Assembly (NCBI GenBank): GCA_003522105.1 | Contig: DPGF01000004.1 | Span: forward strand, 1 to 43,503 | Origin: Oscillibacter sp. | GTDB lineage: Bacteria; Bacillota; Clostridia; Oscillospirales; Oscillospiraceae | Length of the DNA stretch: 43,503 bases | Reading direction: 5' to 3' | Part shown: positions 17,545-26,672 of the stretch, one piece after another | Layout: each line of letters begins with the position of its first letter | Position numbering within the stretch: position 1 is the first letter of the stretch | Made by a program: the position numbers and the translations under genes | Notes under the pieces: model-generated | Told to the model about the DNA's origin: nothing | What the model saw: the letters and a program-made list of their open reading frames with translations, nothing else | Databases searched by the model: none

Positions 17545-18574
17545 CTTAAAGTCGATGACATTGGAAGAGATCACGGTCGCGCTGCGCGCGATGGGTGAGC
17601 CGCAGTTCCGCGGCAAGCAGGTTTTCACCTGGCTGCATCGCGGAATCACCGATTTTGATCAGATGATCAATATTCCCAAATCTCTGCGCGAAAAACTACG
17701 GGCGGAGTATACCCTCACCGTGCCCACAGTTGCGCGCAAGCAGGAGTCGAAGCTCGACGGAACGATCAAATATCTCTGGGAGCTTTCCGACGGCAACTGC
17801 ATCGAAACGGTGCTGATGTCCTATCATCACGGCAACACCGTCTGCATTTCCTCGCAGGTCGGCTGCCGCATGGGCTGTAAGTTCTGCGCCTCGACACTCG
17901 CAGGCAAGGTGCGCGACTTACGGCCCTCTGAAATGCTCGACCAGGTGCTCTTTACGCAGCTCGATTCCGGGCGGGAGATCTCCAACATCGTGCTCATGGG
18001 CATCGGCGAGCCGCTCGACAACCGGGCGAATGTGCTGCGGTTTTTGGAGCTCATCAATCACCCCGACGGCATGAATATCGGCATGCGGCACATTTCGCTC
18101 TCCACCTGCGGCGTGGTGCCGGGCATCGATGCGCTCGCGGAGGACAACTTGCAGCTCACACTATCCGTTTCGCTCCACGCGCCCGACAGCGCGACGCGCA
18201 GCCGCATTATGCCCGTGAACAAAGCCTACGACGTGGAAGAGCTGTTTGCTGCCTGCCACCGCTATTTTAAGAAAACCGGCCGCCGCATCTCGTTTGAATA
18301 CGCGATGATCGACGGCGTGAACGACCACGACTGGCAGGCGGATCTGCTGGCGCAGAAGATCCGCGGCATGCCGGGGCATGTAAACCTGATCCCGCTCAAC
18401 GACGTGGTCGAGAGCGAGTTCAAGCCCAGCCGGCGCGTTGCCGCGTTCCAGAAGCGCCTCGAGTCCCACGGCCTGACAGCGACCGTTCGCCGCAGTCTCG
18501 GCGGCGACATTGACGCCAGCTGCGGACAGCTGCGGCGCAAAGAAATGAAAGCAAGAGAGGAAGCAACCCCATGA
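17537..18574 (+). CDS. rlmN: Dual-specificity 23S rRNA A2503/tRNA A37 C2-methyltransferase
   Basis: 345 aa radical SAM enzyme. The Fe-S motif CRMGCKFCAS is present, as are the family motifs MGIGEPLDN, LSVSLHAPD and the C-terminal RRSLGGDIDASCGQL with the methyl-carrying cysteine. The last motif keeps the RlmN pattern, not that of the resistance enzyme Cfr. Overlaps rsmB and stp at its two ends. Confidence 0.95.
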   Translation: MTDLKSMTLEEITVALRAMGEPQFRGKQVFTWLHRGITDFDQMINIPKSLREKLRAEYTLTVPTVARKQESKLDGTIKYLWELSDGNCIETVLMSYHHGNTVCISSQVGCRMGCKFCASTLAGKVRDLRPSEMLDQVLFTQLDSGREISNIVLMGIGEPLDNRANVLRFLELINHPDGMNIGMRHISLSTCGVVPGIDALAEDNLQLTLSVSLHAPDSATRSRIMPVNKAYDVEELFAACHRYFKKTGRRISFEYAMIDGVNDHDWQADLLAQKIRGMPGHVNLIPLNDVVESEFKPSRRVAAFQKRLESHGLTATVRRSLGGDIDASCGQLRRKEMKAREEATP

Positions 18575-19302
18575 AAGTCTGCGGAAAAACCGACGTCGGC
18601 CTGCGGCGGCATGAAAATCAGGATACCTTCGCCGTAGAGCAGGGCGAGAAGCTGCTCATCGCCGTCGTGTGCGACGGTATGGGCGGCGCCGAAGGCGGAC
18701 AGATCGCAAGCTCCCTTGCGGTGGAGACCTTTATGAAGGAGATCCGCGCGCTGCTCCGTGCGGACATGACCGCCGGGCAGCTGCGCGAGCTTGCTTCATT
18801 CTGCGTGGCTAAGGCCAATGCGGCGGTCTATCAGCGCGCGCTGCAAGACCCCGCCTATCAGGGCATGGGCACCACGCTTGTCAGTGCGGTCGCAGGGGAG
18901 CGCGACGCCGTGATCTGCAACGTCGGCGACAGCCGCGCGTATCTCATTCACAACGGCGAGATGACGCGCATCACGCACGATCACAGCGTGGTGCAGACGC
19001 TCGTGGAAAATGGCGACATCACCGCCGAGGAGGCGCGCACGCATCCCAACCGCAACCTCATCACCCGCGCGCTTGGTCCCGACGAAACGACGCTCTGCGA
19101 CGCATTCGATGTTTCGTTCGCGCACGGTGACAAGATCCTGCTCTGCACGGACGGTCTGGTCGTCACGGCGACGGACGAGGAGATCTGCCGCATCGTGTGC
19201 GCGGATAAGCGCGCAGAGGAAAAACTCGACGATCTCATTGCGCTTGCCAAGGCGCAGGGTGCGCCGGACAATGTGACGGCTGTACTCATAGAGCATGAAT
19301 GA
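18571..19302 (+). CDS. stp: PP2C-type Ser/Thr phosphatase
   Basis: 243 aa. The metal-binding motifs of the PPM family are present: DVGLRRHENQD, VCDGMGGAEGG, GDSRAYLI, LCTDGLV and PDNVTAVLIE. Reverses phosphorylation by the adjacent PrkC-like kinase. Starts in the last codons of rlmN (ATGA). Confidence 0.95.
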   Translation: MKVCGKTDVGLRRHENQDTFAVEQGEKLLIAVVCDGMGGAEGGQIASSLAVETFMKEIRALLRADMTAGQLRELASFCVAKANAAVYQRALQDPAYQGMGTTLVSAVAGERDAVICNVGDSRAYLIHNGEMTRITHDHSVVQTLVENGDITAEEARTHPNRNLITRALGPDETTLCDAFDVSFAHGDKILLCTDGLVVTATDEEICRIVCADKRAEEKLDDLIALAKAQGAPDNVTAVLIEHE

Positions 19303-19319
19303 AGGAGGTGGGAACCGGT

Positions 19320-21074
19320 ATGAACAATATGATCGGAAAAATGCTCGACAATCGCTATGAGCTGCTTGAAGTGATCGGCAGCGGCGGTATGGCAATTGTC
19401 TACAAGGCCAAGTGCCACCGCCTCAACCGGCTTGTGGCGGTCAAGGTGCTCAAGAGCGACCTTGCCGAAGATGCCGATTTCCGCCGCCGCTTCCGCGACG
19501 AGTCGCAGGCGGTCGCCATGCTCTCTCACCCAAATATCGTGTCGGTTTATGACGTGAGCCGCGGCGAAACGGAATATATCGTCATGGAGCTGATCGACGG
19601 CATCACGCTCAAGCAGTATATGGAAAAGCGCGGCCAGCTCAACTGGCGCGAGGCGCTGCACTTTATCACGCAAATCATGAAGGCTCTCGCGCACGCGCAT
19701 TCGCGCGGCATTATCCACCGCGACATCAAGCCGCAGAACATCATGGTGCTGCGCGACGGCAGCGTCAAGGTCGCTGACTTTGGCATCGCCTGCCTTGCCA
19801 ACTCTGCCAACACGCTCACGCAGGAGGCGCTCGGCTCGGTGCACTACATGTCGCCCGAGCAGGCGAGGGGCGACCGCACGGACGAGCGCTCAGACATTTA
19901 CTCCGCAGGCGTGGTGCTCTACGAAATGCTGACGGGCCGGCTGCCCTTTGAGGGTGACAGCGCCGTTTCCGTCGCCATTCAGCATTTGTCCTCCGTGCCG
20001 CTCTCTCCGCGCGAGATCAATCCCGACGTGCCGGAGGCGCTGGAGCTCATCTGCATGAAGGCCATGGCATCGGAGCTCGAAAAGCGCTATGCTTCGGCAG
20101 ATGAAATGCTCGCAGATCTGGAAGAATTCCGCAAGAATCCGGAGGTCGACCTTGACTTTACCATCGAGGATCTGCACCGCGAGACCGTGGACGAGCCGAC
20201 GCAGTATATTCCCGCCGTGCATGCCGTTTCGAACAGGGCGCAGCCCGTTCCGGAAGAGGAGGACGATGACGATCCCCCGCGCAAGAAGGATTTGCGCCGC
20301 GTCTTTGCCATCGCCGCTTCGGCGGTCGTTGCCGTTGCGATCATCGTGCTGCTCTGGCGCGCGATCTTCAGCGATCTTTTCGACGGCGAACAGAAGCCGA
20401 CGGAATATGTGGTGCCGCATCTCGTCGGCATGACCATCGATGAGGCAAACGAGAATGAAAATGTGAAAGGGATCTTCGTGATCGAACAGATCGGTCAGCG
20501 TGCAAGCAGCAAATATGCCGAGGGGCAGATCATTGAGCAGTCGCCCGAAAAGGGGAAGATCGTGAAAGGCAACCGCACGATTTCGGTATTTGTCAGTTCC
20601 GGCGCAAAGACGGAGAAAATGCCGAATCTTATCAATCGGGAGTACCGTGACGCGGCGCTCCAGCTCACGAATCTCGATCTCGACCTCATCGTAAGCGACC
20701 CGGTCGAGGAATACAGCAGCATCACAAAGGGCTATGTTATCCGCACGATCCCCGAATACGGCGAAACGCTCAACATAGGCGACACTGTCACGCTCGTTGT
20801 CAGCAAGGGGGAGGAGCCTAAGCCGGTAACGGTGCTCTCCTTCATCGGCATCGACATTGAGATCGTCCGCCAGCAGGCCACGCAGTCTGGCCTTGTCGTC
20901 GGCGAGGTGACAACCCGCGCGTCCAACCAGCCCTACGGCACGGTCATTGAGCAGAGCATCAGCGACGGCACGTCGGTGGACACGGGTACGACCATCAACT
21001 TTGTCATCAGCGAAGGCCCCGCCATGCCGGATTATGGCGATGCCTCGACCTCCGGAGGGGAGCCGCAGCCGTGA
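19320..21074 (+). CDS. prkC: PASTA-domain Ser/Thr protein kinase
   Basis: 584 aa from the ATG at 19320, about 11 nt after AAGGAGG; an earlier ATG at 19299 overlaps the stp stop but lies before that site. Cytoplasmic kinase domain at about 11-275 (IGSGGMA, HRDIKPQN at about 133, ADFGIA, MSPEQ), a linker, one membrane helix at about 325-345, and three outside PASTA repeats (about 362-430, 434-500, 505-572) that bind peptidoglycan fragments. A Stk/PrkC sensor for cell-wall state and, in spore formers, germination signals. Paired with stp; rsgA follows with overlap. Confidence 0.95.
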   Translation: MNNMIGKMLDNRYELLEVIGSGGMAIVYKAKCHRLNRLVAVKVLKSDLAEDADFRRRFRDESQAVAMLSHPNIVSVYDVSRGETEYIVMELIDGITLKQYMEKRGQLNWREALHFITQIMKALAHAHSRGIIHRDIKPQNIMVLRDGSVKVADFGIACLANSANTLTQEALGSVHYMSPEQARGDRTDERSDIYSAGVVLYEMLTGRLPFEGDSAVSVAIQHLSSVPLSPREINPDVPEALELICMKAMASELEKRYASADEMLADLEEFRKNPEVDLDFTIEDLHRETVDEPTQYIPAVHAVSNRAQPVPEEEDDDDPPRKKDLRRVFAIAASAVVAVAIIVLLWRAIFSDLFDGEQKPTEYVVPHLVGMTIDEANENENVKGIFVIEQIGQRASSKYAEGQIIEQSPEKGKIVKGNRTISVFVSSGAKTEKMPNLINREYRDAALQLTNLDLDLIVSDPVEEYSSITKGYVIRTIPEYGETLNIGDTVTLVVSKGEEPKPVTVLSFIGIDIEIVRQQATQSGLVVGEVTTRASNQPYGTVIEQSISDGTSVDTGTTINFVISEGPAMPDYGDASTSGGEPQP

Positions 21075-21991
21075 GAGGAAGAATACAGCGCGCGCTGAGC
21101 GGCTTTTACTACGTTAAATGCGCGGACGGGCAGCTCTATACCTGCAAGGCGCGCGGCAAGTTCCGCAAGGAAGGTGTTTCGCCGCTCGTGGGCGATGACG
21201 TCGAATTCTGTGAAGTGCCGGGCGGCGAGGGGCGCATCGACGAGATCCTGCCGCGCAAAAACAGCTTCGACCGGCCGAGCGTTGCCAACATCGACCAGAT
21301 GGTCATCGTCTGCTCGCAGGCCATTCCCAAAACCGACCCGTATCTGGTCGACCGCATGACGGCCATCGCCGCGCTCAAGGGCTGCGAGGTGCTCATCTGC
21401 ATCAACAAGTGCGATTTAGACCCCGCGGATACGCTGCGCGAATACTATGCATCCGCAGGCTTTTGCACCGTCTGTGTCAGCGCAGAAACAGGCGACGGCA
21501 TCGAGCTGCTTCGTGCCCAGCTTGTCGGACGGCTCTCTGCCGTAACGGGCAACTCCGGCGTCGGCAAGTCGAGCATTCTCAATGCGCTCGATCCCGCCAT
21601 GTCGCTCAAAACGGGAGAGATCAGTCAGGCGCTCGGACGCGGACGACACACAACGCGCCATGTTGAGCTCTATGAGCTGCCCTGCGGCGCGGAAATCATC
21701 GACACGCCGGGCTTTTCCTCGTTTGAAACGACGGGACTAAACCTTGCGCTCAAGGAGCATCTGCCCGAGTGCTTTCCGGACTTTACACCCTACCTCGGTG
21801 ACTGCCGGTTTGTTGGGTGCAGCCACACAAAGGAAAAGGGCTGCGCCGTGCGTGAGGCCGTGAAGGACGGAAAGATCGTCAAGGGACGGCACGAGAGCTA
21901 CTGCCGCTTGTACGACGAACTCAAGGATCTGCGCGAATGGAACGCGGGGACGGAGGGACGCGGCAAGCGCGGCCCGGGCAATCAGAAATGA
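21071..21991 (+). CDS. rsgA: Ribosome small-subunit maturation GTPase
   Basis: 306 aa, GTG start overlapping the prkC stop (GTGA). OB-fold at the N-terminus, then a circularly permuted GTPase: NKCD (G4, about 112-115) comes before GNSGVGKS (G1, 160-167) and DTPG (G3). C-terminal zinc site DCRFVGCSHTKEKGC. Helps late 30S assembly. Last gene of the cluster, closed by a terminator. Confidence 0.95.
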   Translation: MRGRIQRALSGFYYVKCADGQLYTCKARGKFRKEGVSPLVGDDVEFCEVPGGEGRIDEILPRKNSFDRPSVANIDQMVIVCSQAIPKTDPYLVDRMTAIAALKGCEVLICINKCDLDPADTLREYYASAGFCTVCVSAETGDGIELLRAQLVGRLSAVTGNSGVGKSSILNALDPAMSLKTGEISQALGRGRHTTRHVELYELPCGAEIIDTPGFSSFETTGLNLALKEHLPECFPDFTPYLGDCRFVGCSHTKEKGCAVREAVKDGKIVKGRHESYCRLYDELKDLREWNAGTEGRGKRGPGNQK

Positions 21992-22008
21992 TTAAAATAT
22001 GAGAAAAG

Positions 22009-22035
22009 GCCGGGCAATTTTCTGCCCGGCTTTTT
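22009..22035. terminator. Probably bidirectional terminator between rsgA and cysK
   Basis: Perfect 8-bp stem GCCGGGCA / TGCCCGGC with a 6-nt loop. TTTTT follows on the plus strand; on the minus strand CTTTTC follows. It sits between convergent genes. Confidence 0.88.
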
Positions 22036-22096
22036 CTAACTTTATGGTAAACCATTTTTGCTTTACTGATTTCTATATCTCAGCCATTCTATGCGC

Positions 22097-23032
22097 TCAG
22101 TCCTGAAAGAGCGGCGTGGAGAGGTAGCGGTCGCCAGTGTCGGGCAGGAGAACAACGATGGTCTTGCCCTTATTCTCGGGGCGCTTGGCAAGCTCGATGC
22201 CCGCCCAGACCGCTGCACCGGAGGAAATGCCCACGAGCACGCCCTCGCTGCGGCCGACAAGTCTGCCGGTGGCAAAAGCGTCGTTATCTGCCACGGGAAT
22301 AACCTCATCGTAAACGGTGGTATCCAGCACCTCCGGCACGAAGCCCGCGCCGATGCCCTGGATCTTGTGCGCGCCCGCGCTGCCCTTACTCAGAACAGGG
22401 GAGGACGCAGGCTCCACGGCGACGACCTTGACAGAGGGCTTGCGTTCCCTGAGGAACTTGCCTGTACCGGTCAGCGTACCGCCGGTACCGACGCCCGCAA
22501 CAAAAATGTCAACTTCTCCGTCGGTGTCGGCCCAGATCTCGGGGCCGGTGGTTTCATAGTGTGCCTTCGGGTTCGCGGGATTGACAAACTGCCCGGCGAT
22601 AAAGCTGTTCGGCGTCTGCGCGGCGATCTCCTCGGCCTTGGCAATGGCACCCTTCATGCCCTTTGCACCATCGGAGAGGACAAGCTCCGCGCCGTAGGCC
22701 TTCATCAGTTGGCGGCGCTCGACGCTCATGGTTTCGGGCATAACGATGATGATGCGGTAGCCGCGCGCGGCGGCAACAGAGGCAAGGCCGATGCCGGTGT
22801 TGCCGGAGGTCGGCTCGATGATGACGGAGTCGCTCTTGAGCTTGCCGCTCGCCTCCGCGTCGTCGAGAATGGCCTTGGCAATGCGATCCTTGACGGAGCC
22901 TGCGGGGTTGAGATATTCAAGCTTTGCAAGCAGCTTTGCTTCGAGCTTTTCCGCCTTTTCAATGTGAGAAAGCTCCAGAAGCGGCGTGCCGCCGATCAGC
23001 TGGTCAGCAGAAGTATAAATCTTGCTCATCAT
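22097..23032 (-). CDS. cysK: Cysteine synthase A (O-acetylserine sulfhydrylase)
   Basis: 311 aa. Makes cysteine from O-acetylserine and sulfide. PLP lysine K48 in NPAGSVKDR, TSGNTG phosphate/substrate loop at about 75-80, GTGGT PLP-phosphate loop and GISSGAA near the end. Two adjacent ATGs (23032 and 23029) follow AGGAGG; the second has the better spacing and gives the usual start MSKIYTSADQLIG. Divergent from an Rrf2 regulator, a common arrangement for CymR-type control; in Bacillus CysK also acts as a CymR partner. Confidence 0.95.
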   Translation of the reverse strand: MMSKIYTSADQLIGGTPLLELSHIEKAEKLEAKLLAKLEYLNPAGSVKDRIAKAILDDAEASGKLKSDSVIIEPTSGNTGIGLASVAAARGYRIIIVMPETMSVERRQLMKAYGAELVLSDGAKGMKGAIAKAEEIAAQTPNSFIAGQFVNPANPKAHYETTGPEIWADTDGEVDIFVAGVGTGGTLTGTGKFLRERKPSVKVVAVEPASSPVLSKGSAGAHKIQGIGAGFVPEVLDTTVYDEVIPVADNDAFATGRLVGRSEGVLVGISSGAAVWAGIELAKRPENKGKTIVVLLPDTGDRYLSTPLFQD

Positions 23033-23192
23033 AATTCCTCCTGAACGATGTAGGTTCTATATCAAAATTTTATTGTTTGTTTTTGTAAGGGTTTCGGTGG
23101 TCGCTGCATCTTATGCTCTGCCGCGGCGACATCGGAACGGGTGAAAGAAAGAATTCACGTTCATTACCAACCTTTCAAGTAGGTATGTTGGG

Positions 23193-23221
23193 ATTATATG
23201 ATGAGATCTTTGATTTGTCAA
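23193..23221 (-). promoter_or_regulatory. Perfect-consensus sigma-A promoter for cysK
   Basis: On the minus strand TTGACA (23221-23216), 17-nt spacer, TATAAT (23198-23193): 6/6 at both hexamers with ideal spacing. A promoter this strong normally needs a repressor, in line with the neighbouring Rrf2 gene. Confidence 0.85.
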
Positions 23222-23244
23222 TGGGAAATTGACAAAAATATCAG

Positions 23245-23273
23245 TTGAATTCCTATAAACCATGTACTATAAT
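23245..23273 (+). promoter_or_regulatory. Sigma-A promoter for the rrf2 gene
   Basis: TTGAAT (23245-23250), 17-nt spacer, TATAAT (23268-23273), 75 nt upstream of the start codon. Confidence 0.78.
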
Positions 23274-23347
23274 AGGAATATCATAAGTTGATCAAGGCCA
23301 GCCCCGGTTTGCCTTTCAACAAATCAGCAGAAAAGGCGTGAATCGTA

Positions 23348-23776
23348 ATGATGATCTCAACCAAAGGCCGCTACGCGCTGCGCGTGCTCATCGACATGGC
23401 CGAGCACCAGACGGACGGGTACATTCCGCTCAAGGAGATCGCCAAGCGGCAGGGCATCTCGGAAAAATACCTTGAAAGCATTGTAAAGCTGCTCGTCAAG
23501 GGCGGCGTGGTGGAGGGCATGCGCGGCAAGGGCGGCGGCTACCGTCTGTGTAAGAGTCCTGACCAATTCACCGCCGGCTATATCCTGCGGCTGATGGAGG
23601 GCTCGCTCGCCCCGGTCTCCTGCCTGGATTCCGGCAGCGCGCCTTGCGAGCGCGCGTCGGAGTGCCGCACGCTTTCGCTCTGGGCGGGGCTGAACGAAGT
23701 CATCAACAAGTATCTCGACCAGTACACACTGGCAGATCTCCTGCGCGAGGACGACGGGTTCGATTATGTGATCTGA
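23348..23776 (+). CDS. Rrf2-family transcriptional regulator (CymR/IscR-like)
   Basis: 142 aa. N-terminal winged helix typical of Rrf2 (ISTKGRYALRVLIDMAEH, then IAKRQGISEKYLESIVKLL, then GGVVEGMRGKGGGYRL). Three cysteines, C92, C100 and C106, sit where IscR-type members bind a [2Fe-2S] cluster, but the first gap is longer than in IscR. Divergent from cysK, so it probably represses cysK in response to sulfur or Fe-S status, in the manner of CymR; IscR-like control is the alternative. Start ATG 23348 or 23351. Confidence 0.85.
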   Translation: MMISTKGRYALRVLIDMAEHQTDGYIPLKEIAKRQGISEKYLESIVKLLVKGGVVEGMRGKGGGYRLCKSPDQFTAGYILRLMEGSLAPVSCLDSGSAPCERASECRTLSLWAGLNEVINKYLDQYTLADLLREDDGFDYVI

Positions 23777-23802
23777 TCCTGCGCTGTGCAGGGGCAATGC
23801 AT

Positions 23803-23843
23803 GAAAAAAGGTGGAGTCTCTTAGAATGAGGCTCCACCTTTTT
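23803..23843. terminator. Bidirectional terminator between rrf2 and the MFS gene
   Basis: 16-nt arms AAAAAGGTGGAGTCTC / GAGGCTCCACCTTTTT, 7-nt loop, one mismatch-like G-U pair. A-run on the left and T-run on the right serve both convergent genes. Confidence 0.9.
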
Positions 23844-23879
23844 GAACTTTTCGTCGGGGATATTCCCGCAGACGGGCGC

Positions 23880-25112
23880 TCACTCATGCAGCTTCTGCGA
23901 GGCAATGTAGAGCGGGATCGCCGCAAGCTGAGAGACGACCGACACCGCTACCATCGCAGGGACACTGACATCATACAGCACGCCGAGCAGCCAGCTGCCC
24001 AAAAACCAGAAAATGCCGAACGAACACTCAAAAATGCCATAGCCCGTGGCGCGGCTGGCCTTTGGCACCATGCTGGTGACTGCGGCTTTCAAAATGGATT
24101 CCTGCGCGCCCATGCCGACGCCCCAGAGCGCAATGCCGAGCAGCAGCATCGGCACGCTGTCCGCACGAAAAACGAAGATGGCAAATGGCGCGGACAGGAG
24201 AGTAGACCACACGAGCGCGCGCACCCCTTTTTTATCGTACATCATGCCGAAAACAAGCGCCGCGACCGCGTCGACGAGCATCGCCCCGGCGTACAAAAGC
24301 GGCAGAGAACCGCTGCTGACGAGCGAGGTCGTTTCGGCAAGGCCGGCGGCAAGCTGCGTGTAGGTGCGCGAGACATGCATGATGATGATGGAATAGTCGA
24401 TGAAGCCGAAGGCAAAGAGGCTGATGCCCGCGATATAGAGCACGAATTCCTTTTTCATCTTGAAGGGGACATATTCCTTCGGTTCAGGCTCAAAGCGTTC
24501 GGGGTTCGGGAACTTCATGCGCGTGAAAAGCAGCAGCAGGATCGTGATCGTCCCCGGAATGGCAAGCACGGCAAAGCAGCGGGAATAGACCGCAAAGGTC
24601 GTGCTGTCGGTCTGAAAGAGCATCACGAGGTAGAGCAGCACCGGGCCTGCGAACGCACCGATCTGATCGAGCACCTCCTGAATGCCGAAGCTCCTGCCCA
24701 CGCCCTCCTGCGAGGCGGCGAAGGACATGATCGTGTCCTTTGCCGGCTTTTTGATGGCCTTGCCCATGCGCTGAATGATGAGCAGAGCGCAGGCCCATAT
24801 CCAGCCGTGCTCGCCGACGAGTGCCAATGCGGGAACGGCCAGTACATCGAGAAGATAGCCGAAGATCGTCATCGGCCAGTAGCGCTTCGTCTTGTCCGTC
24901 AGCTTGCCGAACACATAGCGCATCGAGTAGCCCACGAGCTCGCCGAGTCCGGACACAAAGCCGATCATGCCCGCGCTCGCCCCCAGCAGGGAAAGATACG
25001 CGCCGCGAATGCTGGACGCACCTTCGTGCGTCATATCGGAAAACAGGCTCACGATACCAAAGAGCACGATGAAGGTCATCGCCTGCGACCATTTCTTTTT
25101 CTCCTGCTTCAT
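23880..25112 (-). CDS. MFS transporter
   Basis: 410 aa with about 12 hydrophobic helices. The first helix is followed by SLFSDMTHEGASSIRGAYLSLLGAS, a block seen in a branch of MFS proteins annotated as drug- or quinolone-resistance-like; motif A-like GKLTDKTKRYWP follows helix 2. The C-half repeats it as FGMMYDKKGVRAL. Substrate not known. Preceded by GGAAGAGGA and its own promoter; terminators flank it on both sides, so it is transcribed alone. Confidence 0.85.
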   Translation of the reverse strand: MKQEKKKWSQAMTFIVLFGIVSLFSDMTHEGASSIRGAYLSLLGASAGMIGFVSGLGELVGYSMRYVFGKLTDKTKRYWPMTIFGYLLDVLAVPALALVGEHGWIWACALLIIQRMGKAIKKPAKDTIMSFAASQEGVGRSFGIQEVLDQIGAFAGPVLLYLVMLFQTDSTTFAVYSRCFAVLAIPGTITILLLLFTRMKFPNPERFEPEPKEYVPFKMKKEFVLYIAGISLFAFGFIDYSIIIMHVSRTYTQLAAGLAETTSLVSSGSLPLLYAGAMLVDAVAALVFGMMYDKKGVRALVWSTLLSAPFAIFVFRADSVPMLLLGIALWGVGMGAQESILKAAVTSMVPKASRATGYGIFECSFGIFWFLGSWLLGVLYDVSVPAMVAVSVVSQLAAIPLYIASQKLHE

Positions 25113-25157
25113 CTTCTTTCATCCTCTTCCTGAAAATGTGATTACACAAGCAAAATC

Positions 25158-25187
25158 ATGATAGGCGCTGTTGCCGCGCAATGTCAA
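25158..25187 (-). promoter_or_regulatory. Sigma-A promoter for the MFS gene
   Basis: Minus strand TTGACA (25187-25182), 18-nt spacer, TATCAT (25163-25158), 46 nt upstream of the start codon. Confidence 0.65.
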
Positions 25188-25243
25188 TAGACAGAGACGC
25201 GCCAAAGCCCAAAGCAGGCGTTCTTTTCCTGCTGTACCACAGC

Positions 25244-25285
25244 AAAAAAGGAAGCGCAGGCAATACAGCCTGCGCTTCCTTTTTT
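25244..25285. terminator. Terminator after the ABC transporter operon
   Basis: 18-nt perfect arms AAAAAAGGAAGCGCAGGC / GCCTGCGCTTCCTTTTTT with loop AATACA. It lies just past the stop of the minus-strand ATPase gene and works on either strand. Confidence 0.92.
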
Positions 25286-25291
25286 GTCATA

Positions 25292-25852
25292 TTACAGTTC
25301 GATGCTCCGGCAGGGAAGGGACAGCTCCTCGTGCGTAGAAAGCAGCACGATTTTTGTCTCTGCCGCGCGCAGGATCGCGCGCAGCGCAGCCTCGCGGTTT
25401 TCCGAGTCCAACCCCGTAAACGGTTCGTCGAGCGCAAGCGCGTCGGACGGCGCCAGCAGCGCGCGGGCAAGCGCCAGACGGCGCTGCATACCGCCGGAAT
25501 AGTCGCGCGCCTTCTTTTTTCCCGCATCGCCAAGTCCCAGCTCGCAAAGGAGCGATCGCGCCAAGGAAGCGTCATACGCAGCGCCGAGGGCAAAGCGAAG
25601 GTTTCCCTCCGCGTCCAACCCGTCAAGCAGCCGGTTTTCCTGAAAGACCGCCGCCCAACGAAGCGCGGTTCCTTCGATCCTGCCGCGGTCGGGAACTTCC
25701 AGACCGAGCAGCACGCGCAGCAGCGTCGTCTTGCCAATGCCGGAGGGGCCAAGCAGGCGCGTCACACCGATGCTGGCAGTAAATGATACATTGTCCAGTA
25801 CGGTCTTTCCGTCATAGCTCTTGCACAAACCTTCGACCCGCAGTTCCATCAT
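25292..25852 (-). CDS. ABC transporter ATPase (TauB/SsuB-like)
   Basis: 186 aa. Walker A GPSGIGKTTL, signature YSGGMQRRLALARALL, Walker B ALALDEPF and switch LLSTHEE are all present. Shorter than the usual 240 aa of SsuB/TauB because the C-terminal tail is missing; the core is whole. The start ATG (25852) overlaps the permease stop and has GGTGGGGGG before it; the ATG at 25849 is equally possible. Energises the permease and binding protein upstream in the same operon. Confidence 0.87.
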   Translation of the reverse strand: MMELRVEGLCKSYDGKTVLDNVSFTASIGVTRLLGPSGIGKTTLLRVLLGLEVPDRGRIEGTALRWAAVFQENRLLDGLDAEGNLRFALGAAYDASLARSLLCELGLGDAGKKKARDYSGGMQRRLALARALLAPSDALALDEPFTGLDSENREAALRAILRAAETKIVLLSTHEELSLPCRSIEL

Positions 25853-26613
25853 GCCCCCCACCTTTCCGCCATGCTGTCGACAAAATAGAGGAACAGCCGC
25901 TCAAAGAGCGCCGAGATCAGCACGATCGCCGCCGTCCAGGCAAAGAGGTCGGCGGTCTCGAAATAGATCTTGGCATGATAGAGCTTTTCGCCGATGGAAC
26001 CGCCGGAGAGGGCGATGACTTCTGCCGCAGTGCCGGCCTTCCAGCAAAGTCCCAGCGCCGTGCTGACGGCGGAGCGAAAGTAGGGCAGCACCTGCGGAAG
26101 ATAAATCCCCCGCAGCGTGCGCGAAAACGGCACGCGAAAGACCCGCGCCATCTCCAGCAGGGAAGCGTCCGTACAGCGCACGCCCTCGAGCACATTGAGA
26201 TACACGGGCGGAAACACCATCAGCGCCGCGATAAAAAGCGGAAGCGTTTTGCTCGACAGCCACACAAGCGCCAAAATGATGAATGATGCCACCGGCACGG
26301 TCTTTACGAGCATGACGAGCGGCGCAAGCAGCTCTTCGACGCGGCGATCACGCGCAGAAAGCGCAGCAAGTATGACCGCCAGCACGCAGGAGAGCAAAAA
26401 TCCACCCAGAATGTGCAGACTCGACAGCCCCACCGCGCGCCAGAACGCCGCCGTCCCCGCCAGTGCCATCAGCCGCGCAAGGGCGGCAAGGGGAGAGGGG
26501 AGCAGCAGCGTGCCGTGCGGGTACACCGCGTGCAGCGTCATCGCGGCGACTTGCCAGACGACAAGCCAGAAAACGACCGCCCAGAGGCGCACGTTCTGCT
26601 TTTTTCCGCGCAT
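25849..26613 (-). CDS. ABC transporter permease (TauC/SsuC-like)
   Basis: 254 aa from the ATG at 26613, which is 8 nt after AAGGAGAG; a longer frame exists to 26667 but starts before that site. About six membrane helices; the EAA-type loop that contacts the ATPase is EMARVFRVPFSRTLRGIYLPQVLPYF. Belongs to the nitrate/sulfonate/taurine/pyrimidine permease group. Substrate unknown. Confidence 0.85.
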   Translation of the reverse strand: MRGKKQNVRLWAVVFWLVVWQVAAMTLHAVYPHGTLLLPSPLAALARLMALAGTAAFWRAVGLSSLHILGGFLLSCVLAVILAALSARDRRVEELLAPLVMLVKTVPVASFIILALVWLSSKTLPLFIAALMVFPPVYLNVLEGVRCTDASLLEMARVFRVPFSRTLRGIYLPQVLPYFRSAVSTALGLCWKAGTAAEVIALSGGSIGEKLYHAKIYFETADLFAWTAAIVLISALFERLFLYFVDSMAERWGA

Positions 26614-26672
26614 GATCATCTCTCCTTTCCTTGAAATACGGCGGCGGGACAGCGCCCGCCGCCGCAAAGAAT

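Larger units (their letters stand above)
23033..23347. other. Divergent cysK/rrf2 regulatory region (315 bp)
   Basis: Holds one promoter for each direction, 24 bp apart, and a 155-nt untranslated leader for cysK. CCAAC (23167-23171) and GTTGG (23187-23191) form an inverted repeat at the expected cysK transcription start and could be an operator. No T-box or S-box features were recognised in the leader. Confidence 0.6.

Noticed and set aside
23033..23190. T-box or SAM riboswitch in the cysK leader
   Set aside because: No T-box consensus, no terminator hairpin before the ribosome-binding site and no SAM-I core were found.
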